The position numbers were made by a program, and so were the translations under genes. From contig JBKHXE010000121.1 of assembly GCA_046566185.1 (NCBI GenBank), positions 1-18,516 of the forward strand: a stretch of 18,516 nt of DNA. The letters run 5' to 3'. Below, piece by piece: positions 7,094 through 14,195 of this stretch. Source of the DNA: SCSIO-59966 sp046566185. GTDB taxonomy: Bacteria > Actinomycetota > Actinomycetes > Actinomycetales > SCSIO-59966. Under the pieces are notes generated by a model. That model was given only the letters and a program-made list of their open reading frames with translations. It ran no database searches and was not told the origin of the DNA. Numbering within the stretch: the stretch's first letter is position 1; every line of letters starts with the position of its first letter.

Positions 7094-7810
7094 TTGGCCA
7101 GACTGCTGCTGCTGACCAACGCCCTCGCGCCTTCTGCGGAGGTGCTGCCGGCGCTGGGGCTGCTGGCCCACCACGTACGGGTGCTGCCGGCCGAGCCGAC
7201 CGCGCTCGTCGAGGCACCGCCGGCGGACGCCGTCCTCGTCGACGGGCGTCGCGACCTCGCCGCCGCCCGCTCCCTCACCCGGCTGGTGCGGACCACCGGC
7301 ATCTCCTGCCCCCTGTTCGTCGTCCTCACCGAGGGCGGCCTGACCGCCGTGTCGGCCGACTGGGGCGCGGACGACGTCCTCCTCGACACCGCCGGCCCCG
7401 CGGAGGTCGAGGCGCGCCTGCGGCTGGCGGCCGGCCGGGCCGCGCTGGCCGCCGCGGGCAGCGACGAGGCGGTCGAGGAGATCCGCGCAGGCGACGTCGT
7501 CATCGACGAGGCCGCCTACACCGCGAAGCTGCGGGGCCGCCCGCTCGACCTGACGTACAAGGAGTTCGAGCTGCTCAAGTACCTGGCGCAGCACCCGGGC
7601 CGCGTCTTCACCCGCGCCCAGCTGCTGCAGGAGGTGTGGGGCTACGACTACTTCGGCGGCACCCGCACCGTCGACGTCCACGTGCGGCGGCTGCGCGCCA
7701 AGCTCGGCGCCGACCACGAGCAGCTCATCGGCACCGTGCGAAACGTCGGCTACCGCTTCGTACCGCCCTCGCGGGAGCGCCGAGCCGCCGAGGAGGAGGC
7801 GCGCACGTAG
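7094..7810 (+). CDS. glnR: GlnR, OmpR-type orphan response regulator of nitrogen metabolism
   Basis: A 238-residue regulator closely matching actinobacterial GlnR: the start RLLLLTNALAPS, then EVLPALGLL, and Asp50 in AVLVDGRRDL. The receiver-like domain covers about 2-115, and the winged-helix DNA-binding domain about 130-225 contains LTYKEFELLKYL, RVFTRAQLLQEVWG and TVRNVGYRF. GlnR is known to control ammonium assimilation genes and to work without a cognate kinase; no kinase gene lies near here. Asp50 matches the residue that supports dimerisation in characterised GlnR proteins. The start is TTG, with GGAGG at 7082-7086 seven nt upstream, so the rare start is well supported. mshD follows after 10 bp, probably in one transcript. 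Confidence 0.93.
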   Translation: MARLLLLTNALAPSAEVLPALGLLAHHVRVLPAEPTALVEAPPADAVLVDGRRDLAAARSLTRLVRTTGISCPLFVVLTEGGLTAVSADWGADDVLLDTAGPAEVEARLRLAAGRAALAAAGSDEAVEEIRAGDVVIDEAAYTAKLRGRPLDLTYKEFELLKYLAQHPGRVFTRAQLLQEVWGYDYFGGTRTVDVHVRRLRAKLGADHEQLIGTVRNVGYRFVPPSRERRAAEEEART

Positions 7811-7820
7811 GCTCCCGCCG

Positions 7821-8738
7821 GTGAGCGACGTCGACGTCACCCCGGTCGCCGCGCTGCCCGCCGGCGACGTCGCGGCCGTCCTGGCGCTGGCGCGCGACGC
7901 CGAGGCGGTGGACGGCGTCCGTCCGCTGTCGGAGCAGACCGAGCTGGCCCTGCGCCGCGCCGATGCAGGGGCGGGGCGTCACCTGCTGGCCCGCGGCACG
8001 GACGGCGACGTCGCGGGCTACGCCCGGGTGGACGCCGACGCTGGCGACGGCGCGACCGCCGAGCTCGTCGTCCACCCCGCGCGGCGGCGGCAGGGGGTCG
8101 GGCGAGCGCTGCTGGCGGCGGTCGAGTCGACCGCCGGCACCGGCCGGCTGCAGGTGTGGGCCCACGGCGGCCACCCCGGAGCCGCCGCGCTCGCGGCGTC
8201 CCGCGGCTACCGGGCCGGCCGGTCGCTCTGGGTGATGCGGCGCCCGCTGACCGGTGACCTGCCGGCCGTGACGGTGCCGGACGGCGTCCGGCTGCGGCCG
8301 TTCCGCCCCGGCGAGGACGACGAGACGTGGGTGGCGGTCAACGCGGCGGCGTTCGCCGCGCACCCCGAGCAGGGCGCGATGACGCTGCGCGACCTGCGCG
8401 AGCGGATGGCCGAACCGTGGTTCGACCCCGAGGGCTTCCTCGTCGCGGAGGACGCGGCGACCGGGGAGATGCTCGGCTTCCACTGGACGAAGGTGCACCG
8501 ACACTCCGGCGGCGGGGCGGTCGGAGAGGTGTACGTCGTGGGCGTCTCGCCGTCGGCCCAGGGCCTCGGACTCGGCCGGGTGCTGACGCTCGCCGGGCTG
8601 CACCACCTCTCCGACATCGGGCTGCGCCACGTGATGCTCTACGTCGAGGCGGACAACGCGCCCGCCCTCGCGGTGTACTCGGCGCTCGGCTTCACGCACG
8701 ACGACGCGGACACCGACGTGCTGTACACCCGCCCCTGA
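7821..8738 (+). CDS. mshD: Mycothiol synthase
   Basis: A 305-residue protein with two GNAT acetyltransferase domains, as in MshD, which acetylates the cysteinyl amine of Cys-GlcN-Ins to give mycothiol, the main thiol of actinobacteria. The N-terminal domain covers about 5-140 with the acetyl-CoA motif VHPARRRQGVGRAL (85-98). The C-terminal domain covers about 155-305 with NAAAFAAHPEQG (174-185), WFDPEGFLVAE, GFHWTKVH and VSPSAQGLGLGRVL. The length is normal. The start is GTG 7821 without a clear ribosome site; being 10 bp after glnR it may use coupled or read-through translation. The glnR-mshD order is conserved in mycobacteria (Rv0818-Rv0819), which supports both names. Mycothiol may also serve the arsenate reductase at the window end. 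Confidence 0.93.
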   Translation: MSDVDVTPVAALPAGDVAAVLALARDAEAVDGVRPLSEQTELALRRADAGAGRHLLARGTDGDVAGYARVDADAGDGATAELVVHPARRRQGVGRALLAAVESTAGTGRLQVWAHGGHPGAAALAASRGYRAGRSLWVMRRPLTGDLPAVTVPDGVRLRPFRPGEDDETWVAVNAAAFAAHPEQGAMTLRDLRERMAEPWFDPEGFLVAEDAATGEMLGFHWTKVHRHSGGGAVGEVYVVGVSPSAQGLGLGRVLTLAGLHHLSDIGLRHVMLYVEADNAPALAVYSALGFTHDDADTDVLYTRP

Positions 8739-8744
8739 CCACCG

Positions 8745-8767
8745 CCCCGCCCCCCTCCCCCTCCCCC
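8745..8767 (-). other. G-quadruplex motif in the mshD-ppk gap
   Basis: The minus strand carries four guanine runs of 5, 5, 6 and 4, separated by single bases (A, A, C). This fits a very stable parallel G-quadruplex pattern. On the plus strand it is a C-rich tract with three tandem CCCCCT units (8751-8768). As RNA from the plus strand it would be C-rich and G-poor, the kind of sequence Rho factor prefers. Confidence 0.6.
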
Positions 8768-8768
8768 T

Positions 8769-8825
8769 CGAGTGTGAGTCCGTGTGCGGACACGCGCGGC
8801 GTGTCCGCTGCAGGAGTCACACTCG
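8769..8825 (+). repeat. 57-bp long imperfect hairpin between mshD and ppk
   Basis: Two nested stems are seen. The outer arms are CGAGTGTGA (8769-8777) and TCACACTCG (8817-8825), perfect over 9 bp. The inner arms are GCGGACACGC (8786-8795) and GCGTGTCCGC (8799-8808), perfect over 10 bp with a 3-nt loop. Between them is a partly paired internal loop. It lies 31 nt past the mshD stop. It may end the glnR-mshD transcript or mask an element for ppk. There is no T tract after it. The region 8739-8896 holds no gene. Confidence 0.7.
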
Positions 8826-8896
8826 GGGGCGGGGACAGGCTGCGACCCCGACCGGACGGTGGAGCGGTGTTCACGTCCGGCTGTCATCATGCAGGA

Positions 8897-11107
8897 ATGA
8901 CGCAGCCGGCGACCCAGACGAGTGCTCGCAGGCGACCGGCCGGCACGCGGCGGGCGTCCCCGACGAGCCCGGCGGCGGCCCGGTCCGCTGCGCCCGCGGA
9001 CCTCGCGGTCGCCGAGGAGTCGTTGCCCCCCGACCGCTTCCTCGACCGCGAGCTGAGCTGGCTGGCGTTCAACGAGCGCGTGCTGCAGCTGGCCGAGGAC
9101 GACCGGCTCCCGCTGCTCGAACGGGCCCGGTTCCTGGCGATCTTCGCGAGCAACCTCGACGAGTTCTTCATGGTGCGCGTCGCGGGCCTCAAGCGGCGCA
9201 TCGCCACCGGTCTCGCGGTGACCGCCGCCTCCGGGCTCGAGCCGCGCGAGGTGCTCGACGCCATCAGCGCGAAGGCGCACGAGCTGATGGCCCGGCACGC
9301 GGCGGTGTTCGGGCAGCAGGTGCAGCCGGAGCTGGAGAAGCAGGACATCACGCTGGTCCGGTGGGACGAGCTCGACGAGGACGAGCAGGCCCGGCTGCAC
9401 GACTTCTTCCGCGGCAACGTCTTCCCGGTCCTCACCCCGCTGGCGGTCGACCCGGCGCACCCCTTCCCCTACATCAGCGGGCTGTCGCTCAACCTCGCGG
9501 TCGTCGTGGCGAACCCGGCGACGGGCAAGGAGCACTTCGCCCGCGTCAAGGTGCCGCCGCTGCTCCCCCGGTTCGTGGAGGTCACCGGTGAGGGCCGCGG
9601 GGCGCGCTTCGTGCCGCTCGAGGAGATCATCGCCGTCCACCTCGACCAGCTGTTCCCCGGCATGCAGGTGCTGCAGCACCACACGTTCCGGGTGACGCGC
9701 AACGAGGACCTCGAGGTGGAGGAGGACGACGCCGAGAACCTCCTGCAGGCGCTGGAGAAGGAGCTGCTGCGCCGCCGGTTCGGCCCTCCGGTGCGCCTCG
9801 AGGTCGCCGAGGACGTCGACCCGCACGTGCGCGAGCTGCTCGTGCGCGAGCTGGGCGTGCACGCGAACGAGGTCTACGAGCTGCCCGAGCCGCTCGACCT
9901 GCGGGGGCTCAACGCCGTCGCCGACCTCGAGCGCCCGGACCTGCACTACCCCAAGTTCGTCGCCAGGACGCCGCGACAGCTCACCGAGGGACGCGAGACC
10001 GCCAAGCCCAGCGACGTCTTCGCGGCGATCCGGCGCGGCGACATCCTGCTGCACCACCCGTACGACTCGTTCTCCACCAGCGTCCAGGCGTTCCTCGAGC
10101 AGGCGGCCGACGACCCGCACGTGCTCGCCATCAAGCAGACGCTGTACCGCACGAGCGGCGACTCGCCGATCATCGACGCCCTCATCGACGCCGCCGAGGC
10201 CGGCAAGCAGGTGCTGGCCCTCGTCGAGATCAAGGCGCGGTTCGACGAGCAGGCGAACATCACCTGGGCCCGCAAGCTGGAGCAGGCCGGCGTCCACGTC
10301 GTCTACGGCATCGTCGGGCTCAAGACGCACGCGAAGCTGAGCCTCGTCGTCCGGCAGGAGGCCGAGGGGCTGCGGCGCTACTGCCACGTCGGCACCGGCA
10401 ACTACAACCCCAAGACGGCGCGGCTGTACGAGGACCTCGGGCTGCTCACGTGCGACGACCGGGTCGGCGAGGACCTCGCGAAGCTGTTCAACCAGCTGTC
10501 CGGCTACGCACCCAGGACCAAGTACCGGCGGCTGCTCGTCGCCCCGCTGCACCTGCGCGCCGGACTCATCGACCACATCGAGTCCGAGGTCGAGCACCAC
10601 CGGGAGGGCCGCCCGGCGGCGGTCCGCTTCAAGATGAACTCCCTCGTGGACGAGGCGATCATCGACGCGCTGTACCGGGCGTCGACGGCGGGGGTGCCGG
10701 TGGACGTCGTCGTCCGCGGCATCTGCGCGCTGCGGCCCGGGGTCCCAGGGCTGTCGGAGACGATCCGGGTGCGCAGCATCCTCGGCCGCTTCCTCGAGCA
10801 CAGCCGGGTCTTCTGGTTCGCCGGCGGCGGCACACCGGTGGCCTACATCGGCAGCGCCGACATGATGCACCGCAACCTCGACCGGCGGGTCGAGGCGCTG
10901 GTGCGGCTCGTCGACCCGAAGCTCGTCCAGCGCACCGGCGAGCTGCTCGACCTGTCCGTGGACCCGGGCACCTCCTCGTGGCACCTCGGCCCGGACGGCT
11001 CGTGGACCCGTCACTCGACCGACGCCGACGGCCAGCCCCTGCGGGACCTGCAGGAGATGCTCATCGAGGCGACGCGCACGCGCCCGACGGCCCGGCCCCG
11101 ACGGTGA
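8897..11107 (+). CDS. ppk: Polyphosphate kinase 1
   Basis: A 736-residue PPK1, which makes polyphosphate from ATP and reverses the reaction. The N domain (about 47-150) has FLDRELSWLAFNERVL and FLAIFASNLDEFFMVRVAGLKR. The central domain has FPYISGLSLNLAV. The catalytic part has DILLHHPYDSF, AIKQTLYRTS, and VGLKTHAKLSLV with the likely phospho-accepting His478, then HVGTGNYNPKTARLYEDLGL and SADMMHRNLDRRVE. A basic, Ala/Ser/Pro-rich leader of about 42 residues precedes the conserved part. ATG 8897 is the best start; an AGGA lies immediately before it. The stop overlaps mutT1 by 4 bp (GTGA). Only one GTTCAC half-site is seen upstream, so phosphate control is not proven. Confidence 0.96.
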   Translation: MTQPATQTSARRRPAGTRRASPTSPAAARSAAPADLAVAEESLPPDRFLDRELSWLAFNERVLQLAEDDRLPLLERARFLAIFASNLDEFFMVRVAGLKRRIATGLAVTAASGLEPREVLDAISAKAHELMARHAAVFGQQVQPELEKQDITLVRWDELDEDEQARLHDFFRGNVFPVLTPLAVDPAHPFPYISGLSLNLAVVVANPATGKEHFARVKVPPLLPRFVEVTGEGRGARFVPLEEIIAVHLDQLFPGMQVLQHHTFRVTRNEDLEVEEDDAENLLQALEKELLRRRFGPPVRLEVAEDVDPHVRELLVRELGVHANEVYELPEPLDLRGLNAVADLERPDLHYPKFVARTPRQLTEGRETAKPSDVFAAIRRGDILLHHPYDSFSTSVQAFLEQAADDPHVLAIKQTLYRTSGDSPIIDALIDAAEAGKQVLALVEIKARFDEQANITWARKLEQAGVHVVYGIVGLKTHAKLSLVVRQEAEGLRRYCHVGTGNYNPKTARLYEDLGLLTCDDRVGEDLAKLFNQLSGYAPRTKYRRLLVAPLHLRAGLIDHIESEVEHHREGRPAAVRFKMNSLVDEAIIDALYRASTAGVPVDVVVRGICALRPGVPGLSETIRVRSILGRFLEHSRVFWFAGGGTPVAYIGSADMMHRNLDRRVEALVRLVDPKLVQRTGELLDLSVDPGTSSWHLGPDGSWTRHSTDADGQPLRDLQEMLIEATRTRPTARPRR

Positions 11108-12045
11108 GCCCGGCGCGTCAGCGCCTCGTGCGGGCAGCGGGGGCGCTCTGCTGGAGACGGGCCGACGACGGCGGCCTGCAGGTGCTGCTGGTCCACCGGC
11201 CCGCGTACGACGACTGGTCCTGGCCCAAGGGCAAGCTGGACGACGAGGAGCCGGTCGCGGTGGCCGCGGTGCGGGAGGTCGCGGAGGAGACCGGGCTGGC
11301 GCTGTCCCTCGGCATCACGCTGCCACCCGCGCGCTACCGCCTCGCGGGCGCCACCGACAAGCACGTGGCCTACTGGGCCGCGAACGCCCCGGCGACCGAG
11401 CTTCCGCCGCCGCCGCACCCCGAGGAGGTCGACCTCGCGCAGTGGTTCGACGCCGACGAGGCGATGCGCCGGCTGACGCGGCGCGGCGACCGGCAGCAGC
11501 TGCAGGCCCTGCTGGACGCCGACGCCGAGGGCGTGCTCGACACCGTGCCGGTGGTGGTCCTGCGGCACGGCCCGGCGGTCCCCCGCGCCGGCTGGACCGG
11601 CAAGGAGCAGGACCGCCCGCTCGACGACCGGGGCCGCGAGGTCGCCAAGCTGCTCGTCCCGCTGCTCGACGTGTGGGCCCCGACCCGCGTCGTCAGCAGC
11701 CCCTGGGTGCGCTGCACCGAGACGGTGCGCCCCTACACGGACGCCGCCGGCGTGCGCCTGCGCACCAAGGGCCGGCTCTCGGAGACCGGGCACCGCGCCA
11801 ACCCCGCGAAGGTGTCGGTGCTGGTGCGCAAGCTGCTCTCCCGGCGCGAGCCCACCCTCGTGTGCACCCACCGGCCGGTGCTCGGCACGCTGCTCGGCAC
11901 GCTGGCGGGCAACGCGGCGACCGGCGTGGGCGACGACATCCCGCGCCGAGACCCGTTCCTCGCGCCGGGCGAGCTGCTGGTGGCGCACGTGTCCCGCCGC
12001 AACGGCCGCGTCGTCGCCACGGAGCGTCACTCGCTCGAGGTGTGA
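11104..12045 (+). CDS. mutT1: MutT1-type NUDIX hydrolase with C-terminal histidine phosphatase domain
   Basis: A 313-residue two-domain protein. The N-terminal NUDIX domain carries a perfect box, G43-x5-E49-x7-REVAEETGL. The C-terminal half is a histidine-phosphatase domain with the RHG motif (Arg154-Gly156) and a RPLDDRGRE segment. This fusion is the mycobacterial MutT1 type (Rv2985, next to ppk Rv2984). MutT1 removes oxidised nucleotides such as 8-oxo-dGTP and also acts on dinucleoside polyphosphates; the second domain can release further phosphate. The GTG start at 11104 overlaps the ppk stop as GTGA, so the pair is likely coupled. The gene thus links nucleotide sanitation to polyphosphate metabolism. 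Name from synteny and architecture. Confidence 0.9.
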   Translation: MSPARQRLVRAAGALCWRRADDGGLQVLLVHRPAYDDWSWPKGKLDDEEPVAVAAVREVAEETGLALSLGITLPPARYRLAGATDKHVAYWAANAPATELPPPPHPEEVDLAQWFDADEAMRRLTRRGDRQQLQALLDADAEGVLDTVPVVVLRHGPAVPRAGWTGKEQDRPLDDRGREVAKLLVPLLDVWAPTRVVSSPWVRCTETVRPYTDAAGVRLRTKGRLSETGHRANPAKVSVLVRKLLSRREPTLVCTHRPVLGTLLGTLAGNAATGVGDDIPRRDPFLAPGELLVAHVSRRNGRVVATERHSLEV

Positions 12046-12108
12046 GATCCCGCGACCGGGCCTACGGTCGAGGGGTCAGGTGGTTCGCTCGGGAGACGGG
12101 AGTCCGCA

Positions 12109-12282
12109 ATGGGCAACGACGACAAGCTCGACCACAAGGCCGAGGAGATGCGCGGAAAGGCCAAGGAGGCCGTGGGGCGCGCCACGGACGACGAGGAGCT
12201 GGAGGCCCAGGGTCGGGCCGACCAGTCGAAGGCTGACATCAAGCAGGCCGGCGAGAAGGTCAAGGACGCGTTCAAGCGCTGA
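12109..12282 (+). CDS. CsbD-like stress protein
   Basis: A small gene of 57 residues. The product begins MGNDDKLDHKAEEMRGKAKE and continues as a charged, Lys/Glu/Asp/Ala-rich helix with GRATDDEELEAQGRADQ and a KVKDAFKR end. This pattern is characteristic of CsbD family proteins, which are general-stress proteins of unknown mechanism. GGGAG lies 6 nt upstream of the ATG, which supports the start. Upstream, 63 bp separate it from mutT1, and a strong hairpin follows, so it appears to be a single-gene unit. A stress sigma-factor promoter is possible but I could not identify one with confidence. Confidence 0.88.
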   Translation: MGNDDKLDHKAEEMRGKAKEAVGRATDDEELEAQGRADQSKADIKQAGEKVKDAFKR

Positions 12283-12309
12283 CCGGGTGACCGGCACGAC
12301 AGCGGGCGG

Positions 12310-12339
12310 CCCGCGGCTCCTCCCTGAGGGAGCCGCGGG
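12310..12339 (+). terminator. Terminator after the CsbD-like gene
   Basis: An 11-bp perfect stem, CCCGCGGCTCC (12310-12320) with GGAGCCGCGGG (12329-12339), has an 8-nt loop and can extend outward by wobble pairs. It lies 27 nt after the stop and is followed by a short T-rich stretch (cgtcgttt). This is a convincing factor-independent terminator candidate. Confidence 0.75.
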
Positions 12340-12380
12340 TCGTCGTTTCACCAGCCCACGCCACGGGTAGAGGAGACTCC

Positions 12381-12779
12381 ATGAGGGCCGCTGAGATGAT
12401 CATGACCTACCCCGAGGACATCGCCGTCGACCGGGAGACCCTGGCGACCGCCATCCACGCCGCGACCGAGTGCGCCCAGGCCTGCACCGCGTGCGCCGAC
12501 GCGTGCCTGGCCGAGGAGTCCGTCGCGGACCTGCGGCGGTGCATCGCGCTGAACCTCGACTGCGCGAGCGTGTGCCGCGCCACCGCCGAGGTGCTGTCCC
12601 GCCACACCGCCGCGGACGTCGCGGTGACGCGCGCCGTGCTCGAGGCGTGCATCGCCGCGTGCCGCTCCTGCGGCGCGGAGTGCGGTCACCACGCCGGGAT
12701 GCACGAGCACTGCAGGGTGTGCGCCGAGGCGTGCCGGTCCTGCGAGGAGGCCTGCTCCGCGCTGCTCGGCGTGCTCTAG
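12381..12779 (+). CDS. Cysteine-rich four-helix-bundle copper-binding protein
   Basis: A 132-residue protein of the DUF326/Csp family. It has 16 cysteines, mostly spaced 3 or 4 residues apart on helices: 31, 35, 38, 42, 54, 61, 65, 90, 94, 97, 101, 111, 114, 118, 121 and 125. His residues lie in CGHHAGMHEHC. In Csp3-type copper storage proteins such cysteines line the inside of a four-helix bundle and bind many Cu(I) ions. There is no signal peptide, so cytosolic storage is expected. The ATG at 12381 has AGGAG 5 nt upstream. The stop overlaps the stop of the AI-2E gene on the other strand. No copper sensor or exporter lies nearby. Family call is firm; copper storage is inferred from family. 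Confidence 0.9.
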   Translation: MRAAEMIMTYPEDIAVDRETLATAIHAATECAQACTACADACLAEESVADLRRCIALNLDCASVCRATAEVLSRHTAADVAVTRAVLEACIAACRSCGAECGHHAGMHEHCRVCAEACRSCEEACSALLGVL

Positions 12780-13879
12780 TGCGCCTCCGGCGCCTCGACG
12801 GCGTCGGCGGGCCCGGCGGCCACCGGCTCCGGGTCCTCGCGCCACGTCTGCACGATCGTCCACAGCACGGCCGCGAAGGGGACGGCGAGGATCGCGCCGA
12901 CGATGCCGGCGAGGATCGTGCCGGCGGTGAGCGCCATGAGGATCGCCAGCGGATGCAGCGACAGGCTGCGGCCGAGGACCACCGGCGCGAGCACGTCGCC
13001 CTCGATCTGGTTCACGGCGATGACGACGGCGACCACGATGAGCGCCGTCACGAACCCGTTGGACACCAGGGCGATCAACGCAGCCAGCGCCCCGGCCACG
13101 GTCGCGCCCACCAACGGGACGAACGCGCCCACGAACACGACGACCGCCAGCGGCAGGGCGAGCGGGACGCCGAGGATCACCAGGGCCAGGCCGATGAAGA
13201 ACGCGTCGACCGCCGCGATGATCGCGGTGCCGCGCACGTAGCCGCCGAGCACCATCACCGAGCGGTCGGCGATCCGGTCGTAGCGGTCGGCGTGCCGCTG
13301 GGGCAGGAAGTCCTTGAGGAAGGCCCAGATCCGCTCGCCGTCCTTGAGCAGGAAGAAGAGCAGGACCGCGCCGAGGAAGATGCCGGCGACCACCTCGGCC
13401 ACCAGCGTCGCGCCGGTGATCGCGCCGGACTGCCACTGCGAGCCGGCGACGAACTCCCCCAAGGAGGCCCGGGCGTCCTCGATCTGCTGCCGGCTCAGCC
13501 CCAGTGGTCCCTGGGTGAGGAACCGCTCCAGCTCCTCGAGCCCCTGGCTCGCGCCCTCGCGCAGCTCGTCCCACTGGTCGCGTACCGCCGCGCCGACGAG
13601 CCAGCCGAGCCCACCGACCGCCGCGAGGCCGGCCAGCAGCGCCGTCCAGACCGCGAGGGCGCGGGGGAGGCCACGCCGGGACAGCCACGTGACGAGCGGG
13701 GTCGCGGCGGCGGCGACGAGCGTCGCGATGAGCAGCGGAACGACGAGCAGGCGCAGCGAGACCGCGGCGTAGACGGCGACGACCACGAGCGTGAGGACGA
13801 TGAGCGTCTGTGCGCTGCGGATCGCGACGCGGCCGAAGCCGTCGCCCCACAGGTCACGCCGCGCGGGGGGTGTCACCAT
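12776..13879 (-). CDS. AI-2E family transporter (DUF20/TqsA-type permease)
   Basis: A 367-residue membrane protein with about seven to eight hydrophobic segments and the typical layout: two N-terminal segments, a soluble amphipathic region (about 100-150), and then conserved segments such as GIFLGAVLLFFLLKDGERI, FVPLVGATVAGALAALIAL, NQIEGDVLAPVVLGRSLSLHPLAI and AILAVPFAAVLWTIV. The family includes the E. coli AI-2 exporter TqsA, but also Na+/H+ and other transporters, so substrate is unknown. The ATG at 13879 has an AGGGTGAG stretch upstream. It converges on the copper-binding gene with overlapping stop codons (CTAG) and diverges from pstS across the 316-bp phosphate control region. The nearer PHO-box cluster lies about 106 bp from its start. 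Confidence 0.9.
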   Translation of the reverse strand: MVTPPARRDLWGDGFGRVAIRSAQTLIVLTLVVVAVYAAVSLRLLVVPLLIATLVAAAATPLVTWLSRRGLPRALAVWTALLAGLAAVGGLGWLVGAAVRDQWDELREGASQGLEELERFLTQGPLGLSRQQIEDARASLGEFVAGSQWQSGAITGATLVAEVVAGIFLGAVLLFFLLKDGERIWAFLKDFLPQRHADRYDRIADRSVMVLGGYVRGTAIIAAVDAFFIGLALVILGVPLALPLAVVVFVGAFVPLVGATVAGALAALIALVSNGFVTALIVVAVVIAVNQIEGDVLAPVVLGRSLSLHPLAILMALTAGTILAGIVGAILAVPFAAVLWTIVQTWREDPEPVAAGPADAVEAPEAH

Positions 13880-13984
13880 GGCTGCTCACCCTGCCACGGC
13901 GTCCAGCACCGGGCGCGGCGGCTCGGCACGCGCGACGGTGCGGCTGCGCGCCGTGACGGTCCGCCACGCAGCGGTCGGCACCTC

Positions 13985-14032
13985 GTTCACCCTCACGTCA
14001 CCACGCGGTCGTTCACCGTCACGTCCCCGTGA
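13985..14032 (+). promoter_or_regulatory. PHO-box cluster distal to pstS
   Basis: Two similar 26-bp blocks each begin with an 11-bp PHO unit: GTTCACCCTCA (13985-13995) followed by CGTCACCACGC, and GTTCACCGTCA (14011-14021) followed by CGTCCCCGTGA. The known PhoP unit in Streptomyces is GTTCACC followed by 4 less conserved bases, in 11-bp steps. The second block also contains a perfect inverted repeat, CGTCACG (14017-14023) and CGTGACG (14028-14034). It may serve pstS, the divergent AI-2E gene, or both. Confidence 0.7.
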
Positions 14033-14065
14033 CGTCCCTGTGACGACGCCCAATGACCGGGATTC

Positions 14066-14109
14066 GTTCACCGGGGGTTCACCCACGGCGGGGTACTGCT
14101 TCACCTGTC
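14066..14109 (+). promoter_or_regulatory. Proximal PHO box of pstS
   Basis: Adjacent 11-bp direct repeats GTTCACCGGGG (14066-14076) and GTTCACCCACG (14077-14087) match the PhoP consensus at all seven core positions. A degenerate unit follows (14088-14098), then CTTCACCTGTC (14099-14109), all in 11-bp phase. The array ends six bases before a -10 candidate, so bound PhoP could activate pstS by contacting RNA polymerase at the -35 position. Confidence 0.85.
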
Positions 14110-14114
14110 CTCCC

Positions 14115-14120
14115 TAGCGT
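14115..14120 (+). promoter_or_regulatory. Candidate -10 element of pstS
   Basis: TAGCGT matches the actinobacterial TANNNT pattern and lies just downstream of the PHO units. No good -35 is present, as expected for an activator-dependent promoter. A start near 14127 would give a leader of about 70 nt. The stretch 13880-14195 has no gene. Confidence 0.5.
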
Positions 14121-14195
14121 CCTTCGCGACCGGTCAGTCACGCACGCGCTCCAGAGGGGTCCCTCGGAGCTCACCGACTGCAGAAAGGCACCATC

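Noticed and set aside
8751..8768. CCCCCT repeats as a CRISPR or microsatellite array
   Set aside because: There are only three 6-bp units and no spacers; treated as part of a G-quadruplex motif.
8868..8890. Possible PHO box before ppk
   Set aside because: There is one GTTCAC half-site, but the next TCA core is 13 bp away instead of 11 and the flanks do not match.
8889..8900. Three-codon upstream frame ATG CAG GAA TGA overlapping the ppk start
   Set aside because: It has no ribosome site and is too short to support beyond chance.
8639..11014. A 791-codon open frame on the minus strand opposite ppk
   Set aside because: It mirrors ppk, has Arg/Val/Leu/Asp-rich composition with no domain motif, and arises from the high GC third-position bias.
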